Positions 29,703-38,170 of a DNA stretch of 41,479 nt are shown here, in pieces. The stretch covers positions 1-41,479 of the IMG/VR virus record IMGVR_UViG_3300032782_000018. One strand, given 5' to 3'. Position numbers and translations under genes: made by a program. Position 1 is the stretch's first letter. Each line of letters starts with the position of its first letter. Origin of the DNA: a virus. The notes under the pieces were generated by a model. It worked only from the letters and a program-made list of their open reading frames with translations, did no database searches and was not told the DNA's origin.

Positions 29703-30869
29703 TCATGACCTGCGGATCCGGTGGGCTCGCTGCTGCCCGCGCGCTCGCGCGATGGCATCGATCTGCTCACTCACCGGGACCTCACGATCCTCATCCTGTC
29801 TCGCGGGCTGTCGGCCGGCCGACTGAGGCGGATTCACGATCGTGCGTTTGCGATCGGCCTTGGATCCAGGAGGGTTCTGTCGCGGTACGCCAGGCCTTGC
29901 AGAGACCCGTTGACCGGAATTCGCGAGCATCGGCGCAAAGTCTTTGCGCATCTGATCCCCGACCGCCTTGTACGCATCCTCGATGCGTGTAGTCGGCTTC
30001 GCGTCGGCGAACGTTCGCAGTCGCTGACGGAATATGGGGGCCAGCAGCTCGTTACTGAGCAGATCCTCTTGGGTCGCTTCGGCGCGATCCACGACTCGCT
30101 GGGTCGCGATCTGCTGGGTGACCAGTCGGCTCACGTCTGCTTGGGGAATCCCAGCAGGACGCTTGATGACCGATACCAGCTTCTTTACCGCTTCCTCATC
30201 ACCCATGCTTGCGGAGAGGATGATGTTCTCCAGGTCGCTGTCATCGACCTCGACCGGCGCTTCCTTGGGGGTAAGCTCGGCCTGCGAGGCGGACCGTAGC
30301 GCCTCCTGCGCACGCTGTAAAGTCTCCTCCGCCTGGTTGGTGGCGGCGGCCGACTCGCGCAGCTGCTTGAGTGTGAGCCAGCGCTCCTGGCCTGCGACGA
30401 TGCACCGGTAGTAGCGGACCCCGTCGACGACCTTCTCATCCGCCTCATCCTGAGTCTCGCCGCCTGCGCTCTCCGGGGGATCCTCGGCCGCTCCCTCGCC
30501 CTGGAGACGCCGGGCTTCCGCGCGCTCGGCCTCCTCCTCCTCGAGGCGCTCCGCCTCCTCATCCCGGGCCGCCTGCTCAAGCTCCGCCTGTCGCGCCAGT
30601 GCCTCGGGGCTGTCATCGAATTCGCCGTTCTGAAAGCGGCCGGTGACCCGCTCTCCATCGACGTCCATCATCTCCGGTGCCCGGCGGGCATCCTCGCTGC
30701 GGGCGATCTCCTCCATCCGCGACAGGCGATGGTTGTTGCGCGCCTGCCGGACGGCTTCCGGATCCGGTCGGGCCGCATCCTCCCCTCCGCCTCCGCCGCC
30801 CTCCTGGTCATTGCTGACGTACAAGAACTTCACCGGCGGGATAGGGTGGGGTCTGAGTATTTTCTTCAT
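29703..30869 (-). CDS. Scaffolding protein
   Basis: A 388-residue acidic, helical protein between portal and capsid genes. It has a long Glu/Ala/Arg coiled coil (EALARQAELEQAARDEEAERLEEEEAERAEARRL), a middle domain, and a basic C-terminus (SEQIDAIARARGQQRAHRIRRS), as in P22 gp8, whose basic end binds coat protein. It would guide procapsid assembly and leave before DNA packaging ends. It starts in an ATGA overlap with the gene before. Confidence 0.8.
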   Translation of the reverse strand: MKKILRPHPIPPVKFLYVSNDQEGGGGGGEDAARPDPEAVRQARNNHRLSRMEEIARSEDARRAPEMMDVDGERVTGRFQNGEFDDSPEALARQAELEQAARDEEAERLEEEEAERAEARRLQGEGAAEDPPESAGGETQDEADEKVVDGVRYYRCIVAGQERWLTLKQLRESAAATNQAEETLQRAQEALRSASQAELTPKEAPVEVDDSDLENIILSASMGDEEAVKKLVSVIKRPAGIPQADVSRLVTQQIATQRVVDRAEATQEDLLSNELLAPIFRQRLRTFADAKPTTRIEDAYKAVGDQMRKDFAPMLANSGQRVSARPGVPRQNPPGSKADRKRTIVNPPQSAGRQPARQDEDREVPVSEQIDAIARARGQQRAHRIRRS

Positions 30870-31144
30870 TCGCCGTGCTCCTGTCGGATAAGTGCCTCCG
30901 CGTTGCGGCCGGCTTCGATCGCCTCGCGCAGCCAGGTGCGCACCTTCTGCGCAACCCGGGCGTTCAGCTGCAGGGCCGCAATCTCCTGGGTGGCATAGGG
31001 GTCGATGGTGACCAGGGCTTCTTGGGCTTTCGCCAGATCCTCTCTCGCCCGGTTGATCAGATACTGACCAATCGGATCAGTGTCGCAGAACTGCTCGACC
31101 TCGCGCCCAAAGACTGCGGTCTCGAAGTCCGCATCGCCTCGCAT
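30866..31144 (-). CDS. Small conserved protein between portal and scaffold
   Basis: A 92-residue helical protein (VFGREVEQFCDTDPIGQYLINRAREDLAKAQEALVTIDPYATQEIAALQLNARV). This pattern is common beside podophage portals; its role is unknown. ATG 31144 with GTGAGG upstream is preferred over TTG 31177, which adds 11 residues without a ribosome-binding site. Confidence 0.75.
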   Translation of the reverse strand: MRGDADFETAVFGREVEQFCDTDPIGQYLINRAREDLAKAQEALVTIDPYATQEIAALQLNARVAQKVRTWLREAIEAGRNAEALIRQEHGE

Positions 31145-31189
31145 GCCCGCCTCACCATTGCCGGAAGGATTATTCAAATTTTAGTCACT

Positions 31190-33484
31190 TCACGCCGCGC
31201 GCGGACCGGGCGCGCCGGCTGCTTGCTGCTTCTGGAGTTGCTGTTGCTGCAGAGCGCCCTGCGCCTGCGCCGCCTGATTCTGGACCGCCCCTTCCGCCTG
31301 CAGGGTGCGTGACACTTCCGCCTGCCGATCGATCTTCTCGAGCTCCATCAGATGACCGATGAGGAGATGCCGGCTCTGGTGATCATCCTCCTTGTGCGCC
31401 GTCAGCAGCTTGACCATGTTGCCCTCGCGGGCCGTGACGAGCTTCACCACATTCGACTCATGCTTATTGCGCTTCTCGATCTCGGAGGTCTGCAGTTTCT
31501 TCACGAGCGCCTGAATCGTCTGCTGCAGGCGGACCTTCTCTGGATCCTGGCCGTTGTGCAGGAAGCGCACCGCGTCCCGGTAGCCGGCGAGCGCAAACAG
31601 CTCTTTGAAGACCTCCTGCAGGTCAAGACCCGGCACCGGCTTCACCGACAGCTGTGAGCACATCGAAAGCGCGCCGGTGAAACGCTGCTGCTTGGTGGTG
31701 GGGTCGGTCGCGCCCATCCCCAAGTTGACGTTGACCGCCAAGCGCTTCTCCAGCACCGCATCCGTCACCTCGTTCACGCCGAAGCGTTGCATGACCTTCG
31801 CCTTTTTGCCGGCGATGGCCAGGAGCACCTGGTCGGTCTCATAGAACTGCTCGAGCAGAACCAGCTGACGCAGGCACGGCAAGAGGAAGGTCTGAACCAG
31901 CGTCATGAGGATGTACTCGGTCATCATCATCGCCGGGGACTGCACCGCATTCACGGTACGGAAGCTCTCGCGCGGGTTGCGGGTCTGCGCAAGCGTCATG
32001 GGGTTGAAGCTGCCGCCCAGGGAGTCAAAGTCCGCATCGTTGCGGTTGCGCTCCTCGTACACGGATCGCGGCAGGTCCGGCCAGGTCATCTCCTTAACGT
32101 CCTTCTCCGTGTCGTTCACCATGGTGATGCGGCCGGGGACGTTGCGCACGAGACCGGTGGTGTCGACGTTCGCGCTGCGCTTGACCAGGTAGGCTTTGTT
32201 CAGGATGAACTTGAGATTATCGCTCGCCTGGTTTTGCAGGTCGTTGGCCTCATCAGCCAGAGGACGCAACAACGTCGCGAGTGAGTTGGGGACCGCCTTG
32301 TGCGTCTCGAGCACGCAGGTGCCGATGACATACGGACGCTCGCCGAACCAGACATTCTCCTCGAGCGGCTCAGGCTCGGTGAGCATGTACTTGGATCCGA
32401 GCATGTAAAACTCGTAATCCTCCCCGCGCCACCGGTGGATGTGACGGTGCACCCACACGATGTCGTAGTCCGTCACCTCACGAGGCTGCTGGGTGGCATC
32501 CTGCTGCAGGCCGGTGCGGGCTGCGCGCGTGGTCTCATCCTGTCCGCCATCGACGCAGGCGGCGATCACATCCTCCGGTAAGGACCGCCACTTGCGGCCC
32601 TTGGGATCCGGCAGGCGCATCCGCTCCTTCACCGCCTCCACATACATCGGCATCAACTCAATCAGGTAGGGACTGGTGTTGACGACGTCGTACCACTTCG
32701 CGGACGGGTCGAAGCGGAAGTTCTCCATCGCGATGAGCTCCTGGACCGGGCGATCCTCCTTCACCCGGTAGTCGCCCTTGCGCGTCTGGATCGCGCTGTA
32801 TTTCCAATAGCTGTGCGCGATCACGATGCCCTGGCTCATCGCATCCTGTAGCGACCCTAAGGCGAACTGGAACCAGGGCATGGTGACGGTCAGACGCTCC
32901 TGCAACACCTGTTGCATCACCTCGGCGGAGACGACCTCCTCGATCTCCGCCGGGTTCGCGGCCGAGACCTCGATCAGGTCCAGGTTGCTGAAGAGCGCGG
33001 CGCACAAGGCCGCCTCGTTCTTGCGCATCACGGTGCGGATCTTGGGCCGGTAGAGGTTGCTGCGCTTCCTGAAGGTCTCCGAGTTGTACTTGCTGTCGGA
33101 GGGGTGTTGATTGTTGAAGGCCCGGAGCGCGTCCTCGAGCGGCTTGCGGAAGTTCGTGTCCATGAAGTCGGTGCTGGTACGGAAGGCGTTCCTGGCCCGG
33201 CTCTCCCAGTCCGGTAGCGCGTCCTCGTCCTCCTCACCCTCCTCGAAGTCCTCATCGACTTCCGGGTCATCGTCGGCGCCCGCGCGGCCGAGGCGATAAT
33301 CGCGCGTGTCCGGATCATCGATGCCCGGCGGCGGCTCGGGCACCTGCATAGGTCCCCCCACCTCGTCCTGCTCATCCGCCATGCGTCGCAGCGGCGCGTT
33401 GCCCTCGGGCGGGTCCTTCAGGTGTGGCTGCTTCTGCGGTCCCCGGGAGGACACGTAAGGCCGATACCGCTGGTTGCTCGCCAT
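31190..33484 (-). CDS. Portal protein, P22 gp1-like
   Basis: A 764-residue protein, close to P22 gp1 (725). An acidic N-terminal region (DEDFEEGEEDEDALPDW) is followed by the portal body: NLDLIEVSAANPAEIEEV, RPVQELIAMENFRFDPSAKWYDVVNTSPYLIELM, GERPYVIGTCVLETHK and SLATLLRPLADEANDLQNQASDNLKFILNKAYLVK. The C-terminal coiled coil is Gln-rich (QAQGALQQQQLQKQQAAG), as in portal barrel ends. It forms the dodecameric DNA channel and lies between terminase and scaffold in the expected order. Confidence 0.9.
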   Translation of the reverse strand: MASNQRYRPYVSSRGPQKQPHLKDPPEGNAPLRRMADEQDEVGGPMQVPEPPPGIDDPDTRDYRLGRAGADDDPEVDEDFEEGEEDEDALPDWESRARNAFRTSTDFMDTNFRKPLEDALRAFNNQHPSDSKYNSETFRKRSNLYRPKIRTVMRKNEAALCAALFSNLDLIEVSAANPAEIEEVVSAEVMQQVLQERLTVTMPWFQFALGSLQDAMSQGIVIAHSYWKYSAIQTRKGDYRVKEDRPVQELIAMENFRFDPSAKWYDVVNTSPYLIELMPMYVEAVKERMRLPDPKGRKWRSLPEDVIAACVDGGQDETTRAARTGLQQDATQQPREVTDYDIVWVHRHIHRWRGEDYEFYMLGSKYMLTEPEPLEENVWFGERPYVIGTCVLETHKAVPNSLATLLRPLADEANDLQNQASDNLKFILNKAYLVKRSANVDTTGLVRNVPGRITMVNDTEKDVKEMTWPDLPRSVYEERNRNDADFDSLGGSFNPMTLAQTRNPRESFRTVNAVQSPAMMMTEYILMTLVQTFLLPCLRQLVLLEQFYETDQVLLAIAGKKAKVMQRFGVNEVTDAVLEKRLAVNVNLGMGATDPTTKQQRFTGALSMCSQLSVKPVPGLDLQEVFKELFALAGYRDAVRFLHNGQDPEKVRLQQTIQALVKKLQTSEIEKRNKHESNVVKLVTAREGNMVKLLTAHKEDDHQSRHLLIGHLMELEKIDRQAEVSRTLQAEGAVQNQAAQAQGALQQQQLQKQQAAGAPGPRAA

Positions 33485-33489
33485 GCTCG

Positions 33490-33816
33490 TCAGTCCTCAA
33501 TGCACGGGAATACGGCGACTCGCGCCTGTCCGGCTCGCACCTGTTTCATCAACATCTGCTGCAGCGCCAAGTCCTGGTACACAGCCCGATCGACCGCCTT
33601 TGAGATCTCCTGTGTCCACAGATGCTTCGCAAGATCCCGCGAATACAAATATCCGCCGAGCACATTTACTTTCCACGGCTCAGCCAAGGAGGGCCAACCA
33701 CCTTGCGGCGGCAGCAGGATCGTTTTCCGCGGTGCCAACAGTTCGAGCAGCTGCTCGGAGGCAAGCACGACGGGTGTGCCCAGGAGCAGCGTGGTCAGGA
33801 ATTTCCGCCTGTTCAT
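33490..33816 (-). CDS. Tat-signal-like small protein with capsid N-terminal motif
   Basis: A 108-residue protein. The start MNRRKFLTTLLLGTPVVLA has the twin-arginine signal pattern (RRKFL plus hydrophobic core). Residues about 47-65 (WKVNVLGGYLYSRDLAKHL) align with the start of the major capsid protein (WAVNTLGGFLYSRQLSNVL), 12 of 19 identical by eye. It may be an assembly or membrane-associated paralogue of the capsid N-arm. It ends just before the portal gene. ATG 33816 is preferred over the open frame beyond it. Confidence 0.75.
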   Translation of the reverse strand: MNRRKFLTTLLLGTPVVLASEQLLELLAPRKTILLPPQGGWPSLAEPWKVNVLGGYLYSRDLAKHLWTQEISKAVDRAVYQDLALQQMLMKQVRAGQARVAVFPCIED

Positions 33817-33820
33817 AGGC

Positions 33821-33985
33821 TCACCAGTTGATGGCACGGCGGAACTGAAAGGTCCACGCCAACCAGTCGATGCACAGGCCCTCACATCGAGATCGACCAT
33901 CCATTGACTGGTCCCACCTGGAATAGAACCGAGGACGCCAGAGCCAGGGCCCGGACCAGCGGCCCACATAGATACGATCGGTCAT
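33821..33985 (-). CDS. Small Trp-rich protein
   Basis: A 54-residue frame, MTDRIYVGRWSGPWLWRPRF..., starting in an ATGA overlap with the gene before and ending four bases before the Tat-like gene. Seven Trp and nine Arg residues, and two Cys (CEGLC). Conserved coupling on both sides supports it. Function unknown; the Trp/Arg pattern could bind membrane or another protein. Confidence 0.65.
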   Translation of the reverse strand: MTDRIYVGRWSGPWLWRPRFYSRWDQSMDGRSRCEGLCIDWLAWTFQFRRAINW

Positions 33986-34191
33986 CCGGTTTCGCACAAG
34001 GGCATCCTCAGAAGCTCGTGCAGGCGCGGAAAGCGCGTGCGGTTGCGCATCGCATCGGCCAGGTGCAGCGAGTCGAGGGTCTCGATCGGCACATGGAGGC
34101 CATCCGCATTGCGGGCGTAGCTGTGCGGCCTGCCCGCATCATCCCGCTGGGTGATGAGGTCCACAAACTCGATCCTGCTAGCTGAAGACAT
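33982..34191 (-). CDS. Small hypothetical protein
   Basis: A 69-residue protein starting MSSASRIEFVDLITQRDDAGRPHSY. ATG 34191 shares one base with the upstream TGA (TGATG) and has a G-rich site before it. The C-terminal part is helical and His/Arg-rich. Coupled by ATGA to the Trp-rich protein. No family recognised. Confidence 0.65.
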   Translation of the reverse strand: MSSASRIEFVDLITQRDDAGRPHSYARNADGLHVPIETLDSLHLADAMRNRTRFPRLHELLRMPLCETG

Positions 34192-34583
34192 CAGCGCCAC
34201 CCCCTTAACTGTCGACCCGCCATCACTTCTCGTTTCAGGTCCGCCGGGATCACCGGCATCGTCTCCCCGTCCCAGAGGCCCCGCGGCAGTCTGAACGCCT
34301 CGAGCATGGCGCCTGCGAACTTGACGGCCACGGCACAGGCCTCGTGGACGGTGCCGATCTTGTTCCGGGGCAGGAGGCTTGAGAAGCCCTCCCGCCCGGT
34401 CTCAAGTGTCACGATGCTTGCGATCAAAGGGTGACGCAGGATGAGATTGTGTCCGGCGAAGGACACGAGCCAGTAGTGGTTGGGATACACCCGCGCCAGC
34501 TCGACACTGATCGCGTGCGCAAGCTCCAGGTCCCGGAGCTCGTCCGGGTTTCCAGGCTCGATATGGACGATGTGATCATTCAT
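34191..34583 (-). CDS. Hypothetical accessory protein
   Basis: A 130-residue globular protein. The first half has alternating strand and helix (HAISVELARVYPNHYWLVSFAGHNLILRHPLIASIVTLE). The second is helical (GTVHEACAVAVKFAGAMLEAF). Not recognised. Coupled by overlaps to both neighbours in the accessory cluster between terminase and portal. Confidence 0.7.
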   Translation of the reverse strand: MNDHIVHIEPGNPDELRDLELAHAISVELARVYPNHYWLVSFAGHNLILRHPLIASIVTLETGREGFSSLLPRNKIGTVHEACAVAVKFAGAMLEAFRLPRGLWDGETMPVIPADLKREVMAGRQLRGWR

Positions 34584-34915
34584 GGCGTGCGGAAAGTACC
34601 CAGACGCATGTACCCGCCCAGAGGGGTTTTTTCACCCGGCCAGGGGATGGGTCCTGTCACTTCCCAATCCGCCATTTCGGGCTCGTGATACCAGGCAACC
34701 CCCTGCGTCCGGCCATAGTCGCCGGGGATCCTGCCCCGAATCTCGTACACAGTGCCCGGGGGCAACGCTTCTCTCGCCCAGATATGCAGCTGCTCAAGAT
34801 GCTTGGGCATATCCCGTAGCCACGCCGCTGTAGTCTGCTCTCGCGGAAAAAAATCGACGACGGTCACAAGCCGACCGTTGATCTCAATCGCGCGTCCCTG
34901 TTCTTGTCCTGTCAT
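34580..34915 (-). CDS. Small protein carrying a capsid C-terminal motif
   Basis: A 111-residue protein. Residues about 58-74 (IRGRIPGDYGRTQGVAWYHEP) closely match the capsid C-terminal region MRGKIPGDYGRSKGIAWYYVG, 13 of 17 core positions identical. The underlying DNA is also similar. The rest (residues 1-57) looks like a separate small domain. It may be a capsid-derived accessory or assembly factor. Coupled by ATGA on both sides. Confidence 0.75.
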   Translation of the reverse strand: MTGQEQGRAIEINGRLVTVVDFFPREQTTAAWLRDMPKHLEQLHIWAREALPPGTVYEIRGRIPGDYGRTQGVAWYHEPEMADWEVTGPIPWPGEKTPLGGYMRLGTFRTP

Positions 34916-35247
34916 GACGCGGGGCCAGGATCAGGGAATTGCGTACGCAGCTGCTCATTGTCGTGAAGCGCCTGGCGCAACAGGTAGCCCTCGAGCGCCC
35001 AGATCTTCTGCACGGCGGACTCCCGCGCGACCCGCCGGCCGAGGCCCTCATCGAAATTCGATTCCGACGCGCAGGCGCTCTCGCCGATCACCGTGAAGCC
35101 GTTGAGCAGTGACAGGCAACACACGGTCGTCGTCGTGCCGGGAAAGCGATAGTACTGCTCGCGTGTGATGACATCCTGCACCCGCTGCGGTGTGACCCGC
35201 GGCGCTACCAGTCCCTTGGCTTTGATCTCTTCCTCGACTGTTGACAT
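34912..35247 (-). CDS. Phage Gp49-like family protein
   Basis: A 111-residue protein. RVTPQRVQDVITREQYYRF, LSLLNGFTVIGESACASESNFDEGLGRRVARESAVQKIWALEGYLLRQAL is the signature of the Gp49-like family (Pfam Phage_gp49_66), common in tailed phages and of unknown function. ATG 35247 has GAGGT upstream and is preferred over the longer open frame to 35328. ATGA couples it to the next gene. Confidence 0.85.
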   Translation of the reverse strand: MSTVEEEIKAKGLVAPRVTPQRVQDVITREQYYRFPGTTTTVCCLSLLNGFTVIGESACASESNFDEGLGRRVARESAVQKIWALEGYLLRQALHDNEQLRTQFPDPGPAS

Positions 35248-35334
35248 GTCAGTTACCTCAGTCGCTTTAGATGGAGTGTTTGGTAATCCCCGCATCGCTG
35301 CGGAGCACAGGGGACCGAACATACACACGGGCGC

Positions 35335-36135
35335 TCATCCTGAGACATCGACCGCCGGGGCGCTCGAGCCGGGCGAATCCGCCAGAGACTTGTCGGGATC
35401 CTCTTGCGCTTGCGCCGCCTGCGCTTTTCGCATGGCTTCCTCGTGAGCGGCATAGGGATTCAGCGGGTAAGTTCTTCCACCGACGCCAGCCGCGGCCATC
35501 TTCTGCTCGATCATCTGGTCAACATAGTGCAGTAAGCCGGGCGGTGTCGGCGTGCCGGGTACTCTGACCCAGATCTGCTGCGGCTGAGTGTTGTGCGGAT
35601 TGTCGTACCGTTGCACGAGCATTCCGCTGTAATACTGGAGTACGGGCGTGATGTTGAATCCGTCGAGCGGCTGCTCGTACACAACGAGCGACAGAGGACC
35701 GCTGTACGGGAGATCGGGGCCTCCTGCGTCTTCAGCAGTCTGCACGGCCTGAGCAGGGGTGTCGTTGACAGGGATTGGCATGGTGGACTCCGGTCGGTAG
35801 TTGAGATGGCCGCTGTCGCAATAGAACTCGATGTTCCCGCACACGAGGTTGAAGTGTGAGCGGCACCCGGACAACACGCGGATCGAGCGGCTACCCTCCG
35901 CGGTGTCATAAAACGTCAGATCATCGAAGCTGCTCCCCATTACCGCCCACTTTGGCCCACCGCCCGTGTAACGCCCCTGGAAGGGCGCAAAGATGCGATG
36001 GCTGTGCGGGGTGTCGCAGCATCCTGGACAGTTAAACTCGATGGCGAATGCATCGCCGATCAGATCGGGTTCGTGGTGGTGCTCCTGATCGCCGAGCCGG
36101 TAAAACTCCGGGAACAGCGCCCGCAACCGGATCAT
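35335..36135 (-). CDS. DUF6527-like zinc protein with disordered tail
   Basis: A 266-residue protein. Residues about 18-110 resemble DUF6527: FAIEFNCPGCCDTPHSHRIFAPF, WAVMGSSFDDLTFYDTAEG, and CRSHFNLVCGNIEFYCDSGH, with Cys/His placed for one zinc. A second part (residues 125-215) carries beta strands and YVDQMIEQKMAAAGVG. The end is Ala/Gln/Pro-rich and probably disordered. Function unknown. The gap of 87 bases before the Gp49-like gene holds a small CCGCA/TGCGG hairpin. Confidence 0.7.
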   Translation of the reverse strand: MIRLRALFPEFYRLGDQEHHHEPDLIGDAFAIEFNCPGCCDTPHSHRIFAPFQGRYTGGGPKWAVMGSSFDDLTFYDTAEGSRSIRVLSGCRSHFNLVCGNIEFYCDSGHLNYRPESTMPIPVNDTPAQAVQTAEDAGGPDLPYSGPLSLVVYEQPLDGFNITPVLQYYSGMLVQRYDNPHNTQPQQIWVRVPGTPTPPGLLHYVDQMIEQKMAAAGVGGRTYPLNPYAAHEEAMRKAQAAQAQEDPDKSLADSPGSSAPAVDVSG

Positions 36136-36356
36136 GACCCGGGATACCCTTCCGGTGGGACAAAGCGCGGGGGCCGGTAGATACCGGTCGTGCCCATGTC
36201 GGTCGAGTCGAAGCGCCGCCCGTTCGAGAACTGATAGATGCCGTGGTCCGGGGCGCGAAACTCCGAGCCCCAGGCGCGCTCGACCATCTCCAAGAGACTG
36301 AAATCACGGCTCGTGACCTGACGACCCAGGGCCGGATTGAGAGGAGGTAAAGGCAT
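36132..36356 (-). CDS. Small hypothetical protein
   Basis: A 74-residue protein (MPLPPLNPALGRQVTSRDFSLLEMVERAWGSEFR...), with GAGGA at good spacing before the ATG and an ATGA overlap with the next gene. Contains an aromatic-rich motif, APDHGIYQFSNGRRFDSTD. No family recognised; virion-associated role possible from position. Confidence 0.7.
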   Translation of the reverse strand: MPLPPLNPALGRQVTSRDFSLLEMVERAWGSEFRAPDHGIYQFSNGRRFDSTDMGTTGIYRPPRFVPPEGYPGS

Positions 36357-36365
36357 ACGGATTCC

Positions 36366-36524
36366 TCACCAGGCGACTTCATCGTTGGCCATCCGCTCGC
36401 GCTCGCTCGCCTGGTCGCGCAGCGTACGCAGTTCGTTCAAAAGTCGCACCATGCGGGCCCGGTTGACCCGGTCCTGCGCCTCGAGCAGCTGCTCGAGCTC
36501 CCAGTCGTTCAACCACTCACTCAT
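36366..36524 (-). CDS. Small helical protein after the terminase gene
   Basis: A 52-residue frame, MSEWLNDWELEQLLEAQDRV..., entirely charged helix. Its ATG overlaps the terminase stop (ATGA), and its TGA lies nine bases before the next ATG. A terminase- or portal-associated helper is one possibility; nothing specific is seen. Confidence 0.7.
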   Translation of the reverse strand: MSEWLNDWELEQLLEAQDRVNRARMVRLLNELRTLRDQASERERMANDEVAW

Positions 36525-38170
36525 ACGACATCCGGCTCCAGCGTGCGCTGACTCGGATCATCCGGCGGCTGCGGCTCCGCATCGTAAAGGCGCGCTGTCG
36601 CGTCCAGCAAGTCAACCTTGCCGCCAAAGGGGAAATAGTCGAACTGCCACCGCAGCCGCTCGCTGACGTCATAGATGTGCTTCTCCTCGTCCATGCGCAT
36701 GATCGGCCGGGCGATCCGGTACTCGTATCCGGCCTTCACCATGGAGCGTTGTAGCCGGGTGAGACGCTCGTCCTCCGTGGGGTAGGGCAGGTAGAAGCGA
36801 TGCGCCTTCAGGTCCGGCACGAGCCGCTGGATGCGATCGAGCTTGCTGTCCTCGCCATCCCGAGGCCAGGATAACTCGATGATCTCAAAGTAGTTCCCTT
36901 CCGCTTTCTGCCGTTCCTCGAAGTAGTCGAGATCGGCCTGCGCGCCAAAACTCTCGTACCCGCAGATCAAGCCCACCATCCCCGGCGAATCGACCCACTT
37001 GTTGCGCAGGTCCCGGAACCAGCGCCACCGTTCCGAGAGATTCATTTTGTGGTCTACGCCGTCCAGGAGGTATTTGTTGCTGGCCGCATCGATGCCGATC
37101 ACGACCATCGCCGTATTGGCCGAGGTCTTCTTCCGAGACCGCGCCGGGTCGACCAGGAGATAGCCCATCAACGTGCGCGGTCGGACCTCGTAGACCTGCA
37201 GGTCGCGCACATCGAACATGCGCTGACTGCCGGCAAGCGGTGAGCAGAGCATCTGGCAGGCGAGGGTCGAATCGAGCGATTTCTTTTTGCGCCTGCTCCA
37301 CTCGCGCCTGGAGAAGAGCACCGGGTCGCCGTGCTTCTGCCCGTTGTGGGTGGCCGGGTAGATCCGCGGGATCGCAGCGCCCCGTTCCATGATCGTCTGG
37401 TAGGTATCGGCGAAGTGGTAGCGGGTGCCGATGATCCAGGTCCGGCCGCCTTCCGTAGACAGGTTGCCGGCGAGCGACCAGGCCTCCGTGGTCTTCATGA
37501 TCTGGTCGGGGGTACCCACTGAGCTTGGGACGACCACGTCATCAAGCACCATCAAGCGAAAGTGGACGCTGACAGGGGAGCCATCGACCAGACCCCAGGC
37601 CTCGAGGGTCCCTTCCTTGGGATTGCCGTCCCTGCGCACGATCAGGCCTTTCTGGACGCTCCACCGCGGGCTCTCGACCTGCGGGTTCTCATAGAGGACA
37701 TCGGGGAAGGCCCACTTCAGGACTTCGTTGCTCTCCAATTCCTGCTTGATCTGCTCGACGAACTTCTCGGCGATGCCTTTGGTGTGGGAGAACAGGCCAC
37801 AGGTGATCTCCCGGTCGCAGACAATCTCCTGAATGATCCCGCCGAAGGTAATGACGGTGGACTTGTAGTGCTCGCGCGCCCAGATGTCGATGTAGCCATC
37901 GGGGTTCGCCTCCACCTCCCGACAGCGCCGGTAGATCCAGTCGTGAAGGCAGTCGACCCTTCGCAGGATGCGAACGATCAGGTAGTAGCGGTCAGCCTTT
38001 ACGAGGCGGCGGATCGCCTCTTTGTCCGTGAGTCCTTTGTCCTCCCTCACCCACTCCCGGATCAGATCCGGGATCGGCACCAGCGGGGCTGTCGTCTTCT
38101 GAGGAGGCCGCCGCGATACGGGCGAGCCGGGCGTAATAAGCGCCGATGAGCTCGGGCTCCCCGGGGGCAT
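36521..38170 (-). CDS. Terminase large subunit
   Basis: A 549-residue packaging motor. Walker A-type motif WAREHYKST (97-105), Walker B LMVLDDV (206-212) with coupling motif nearby (IIGTRYHF, 246-253), and an RNase-H-like nuclease domain with Asp341 (LLVDPARS), ESFG (about 413) and KVDLLDAT (about 525). It pumps DNA into the prohead and cuts the concatemer. The frame start at 38170 overlaps the small-subunit gene by 179 bases; a GTG at 38078-38080 is a shorter alternative. The first 30 residues are low complexity, so the real start may be internal. Confidence 0.9.
   Translation of the reverse strand: MPPGSPSSSALITPGSPVSRRPPQKTTAPLVPIPDLIREWVREDKGLTDKEAIRRLVKADRYYLIVRILRRVDCLHDWIYRRCREVEANPDGYIDIWAREHYKSTVITFGGIIQEIVCDREITCGLFSHTKGIAEKFVEQIKQELESNEVLKWAFPDVLYENPQVESPRWSVQKGLIVRRDGNPKEGTLEAWGLVDGSPVSVHFRLMVLDDVVVPSSVGTPDQIMKTTEAWSLAGNLSTEGGRTWIIGTRYHFADTYQTIMERGAAIPRIYPATHNGQKHGDPVLFSRREWSRRKKKSLDSTLACQMLCSPLAGSQRMFDVRDLQVYEVRPRTLMGYLLVDPARSRKKTSANTAMVVIGIDAASNKYLLDGVDHKMNLSERWRWFRDLRNKWVDSPGMVGLICGYESFGAQADLDYFEERQKAEGNYFEIIELSWPRDGEDSKLDRIQRLVPDLKAHRFYLPYPTEDERLTRLQRSMVKAGYEYRIARPIMRMDEEKHIYDVSERLRWQFDYFPFGGKVDLLDATARLYDAEPQPPDDPSQRTLEPDVV

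Noticed and set aside
37992-38170. Frameshift or fusion between terminase subunits
   Set aside because: The overlap is large but both proteins are complete. A later start for the large subunit explains it more simply.
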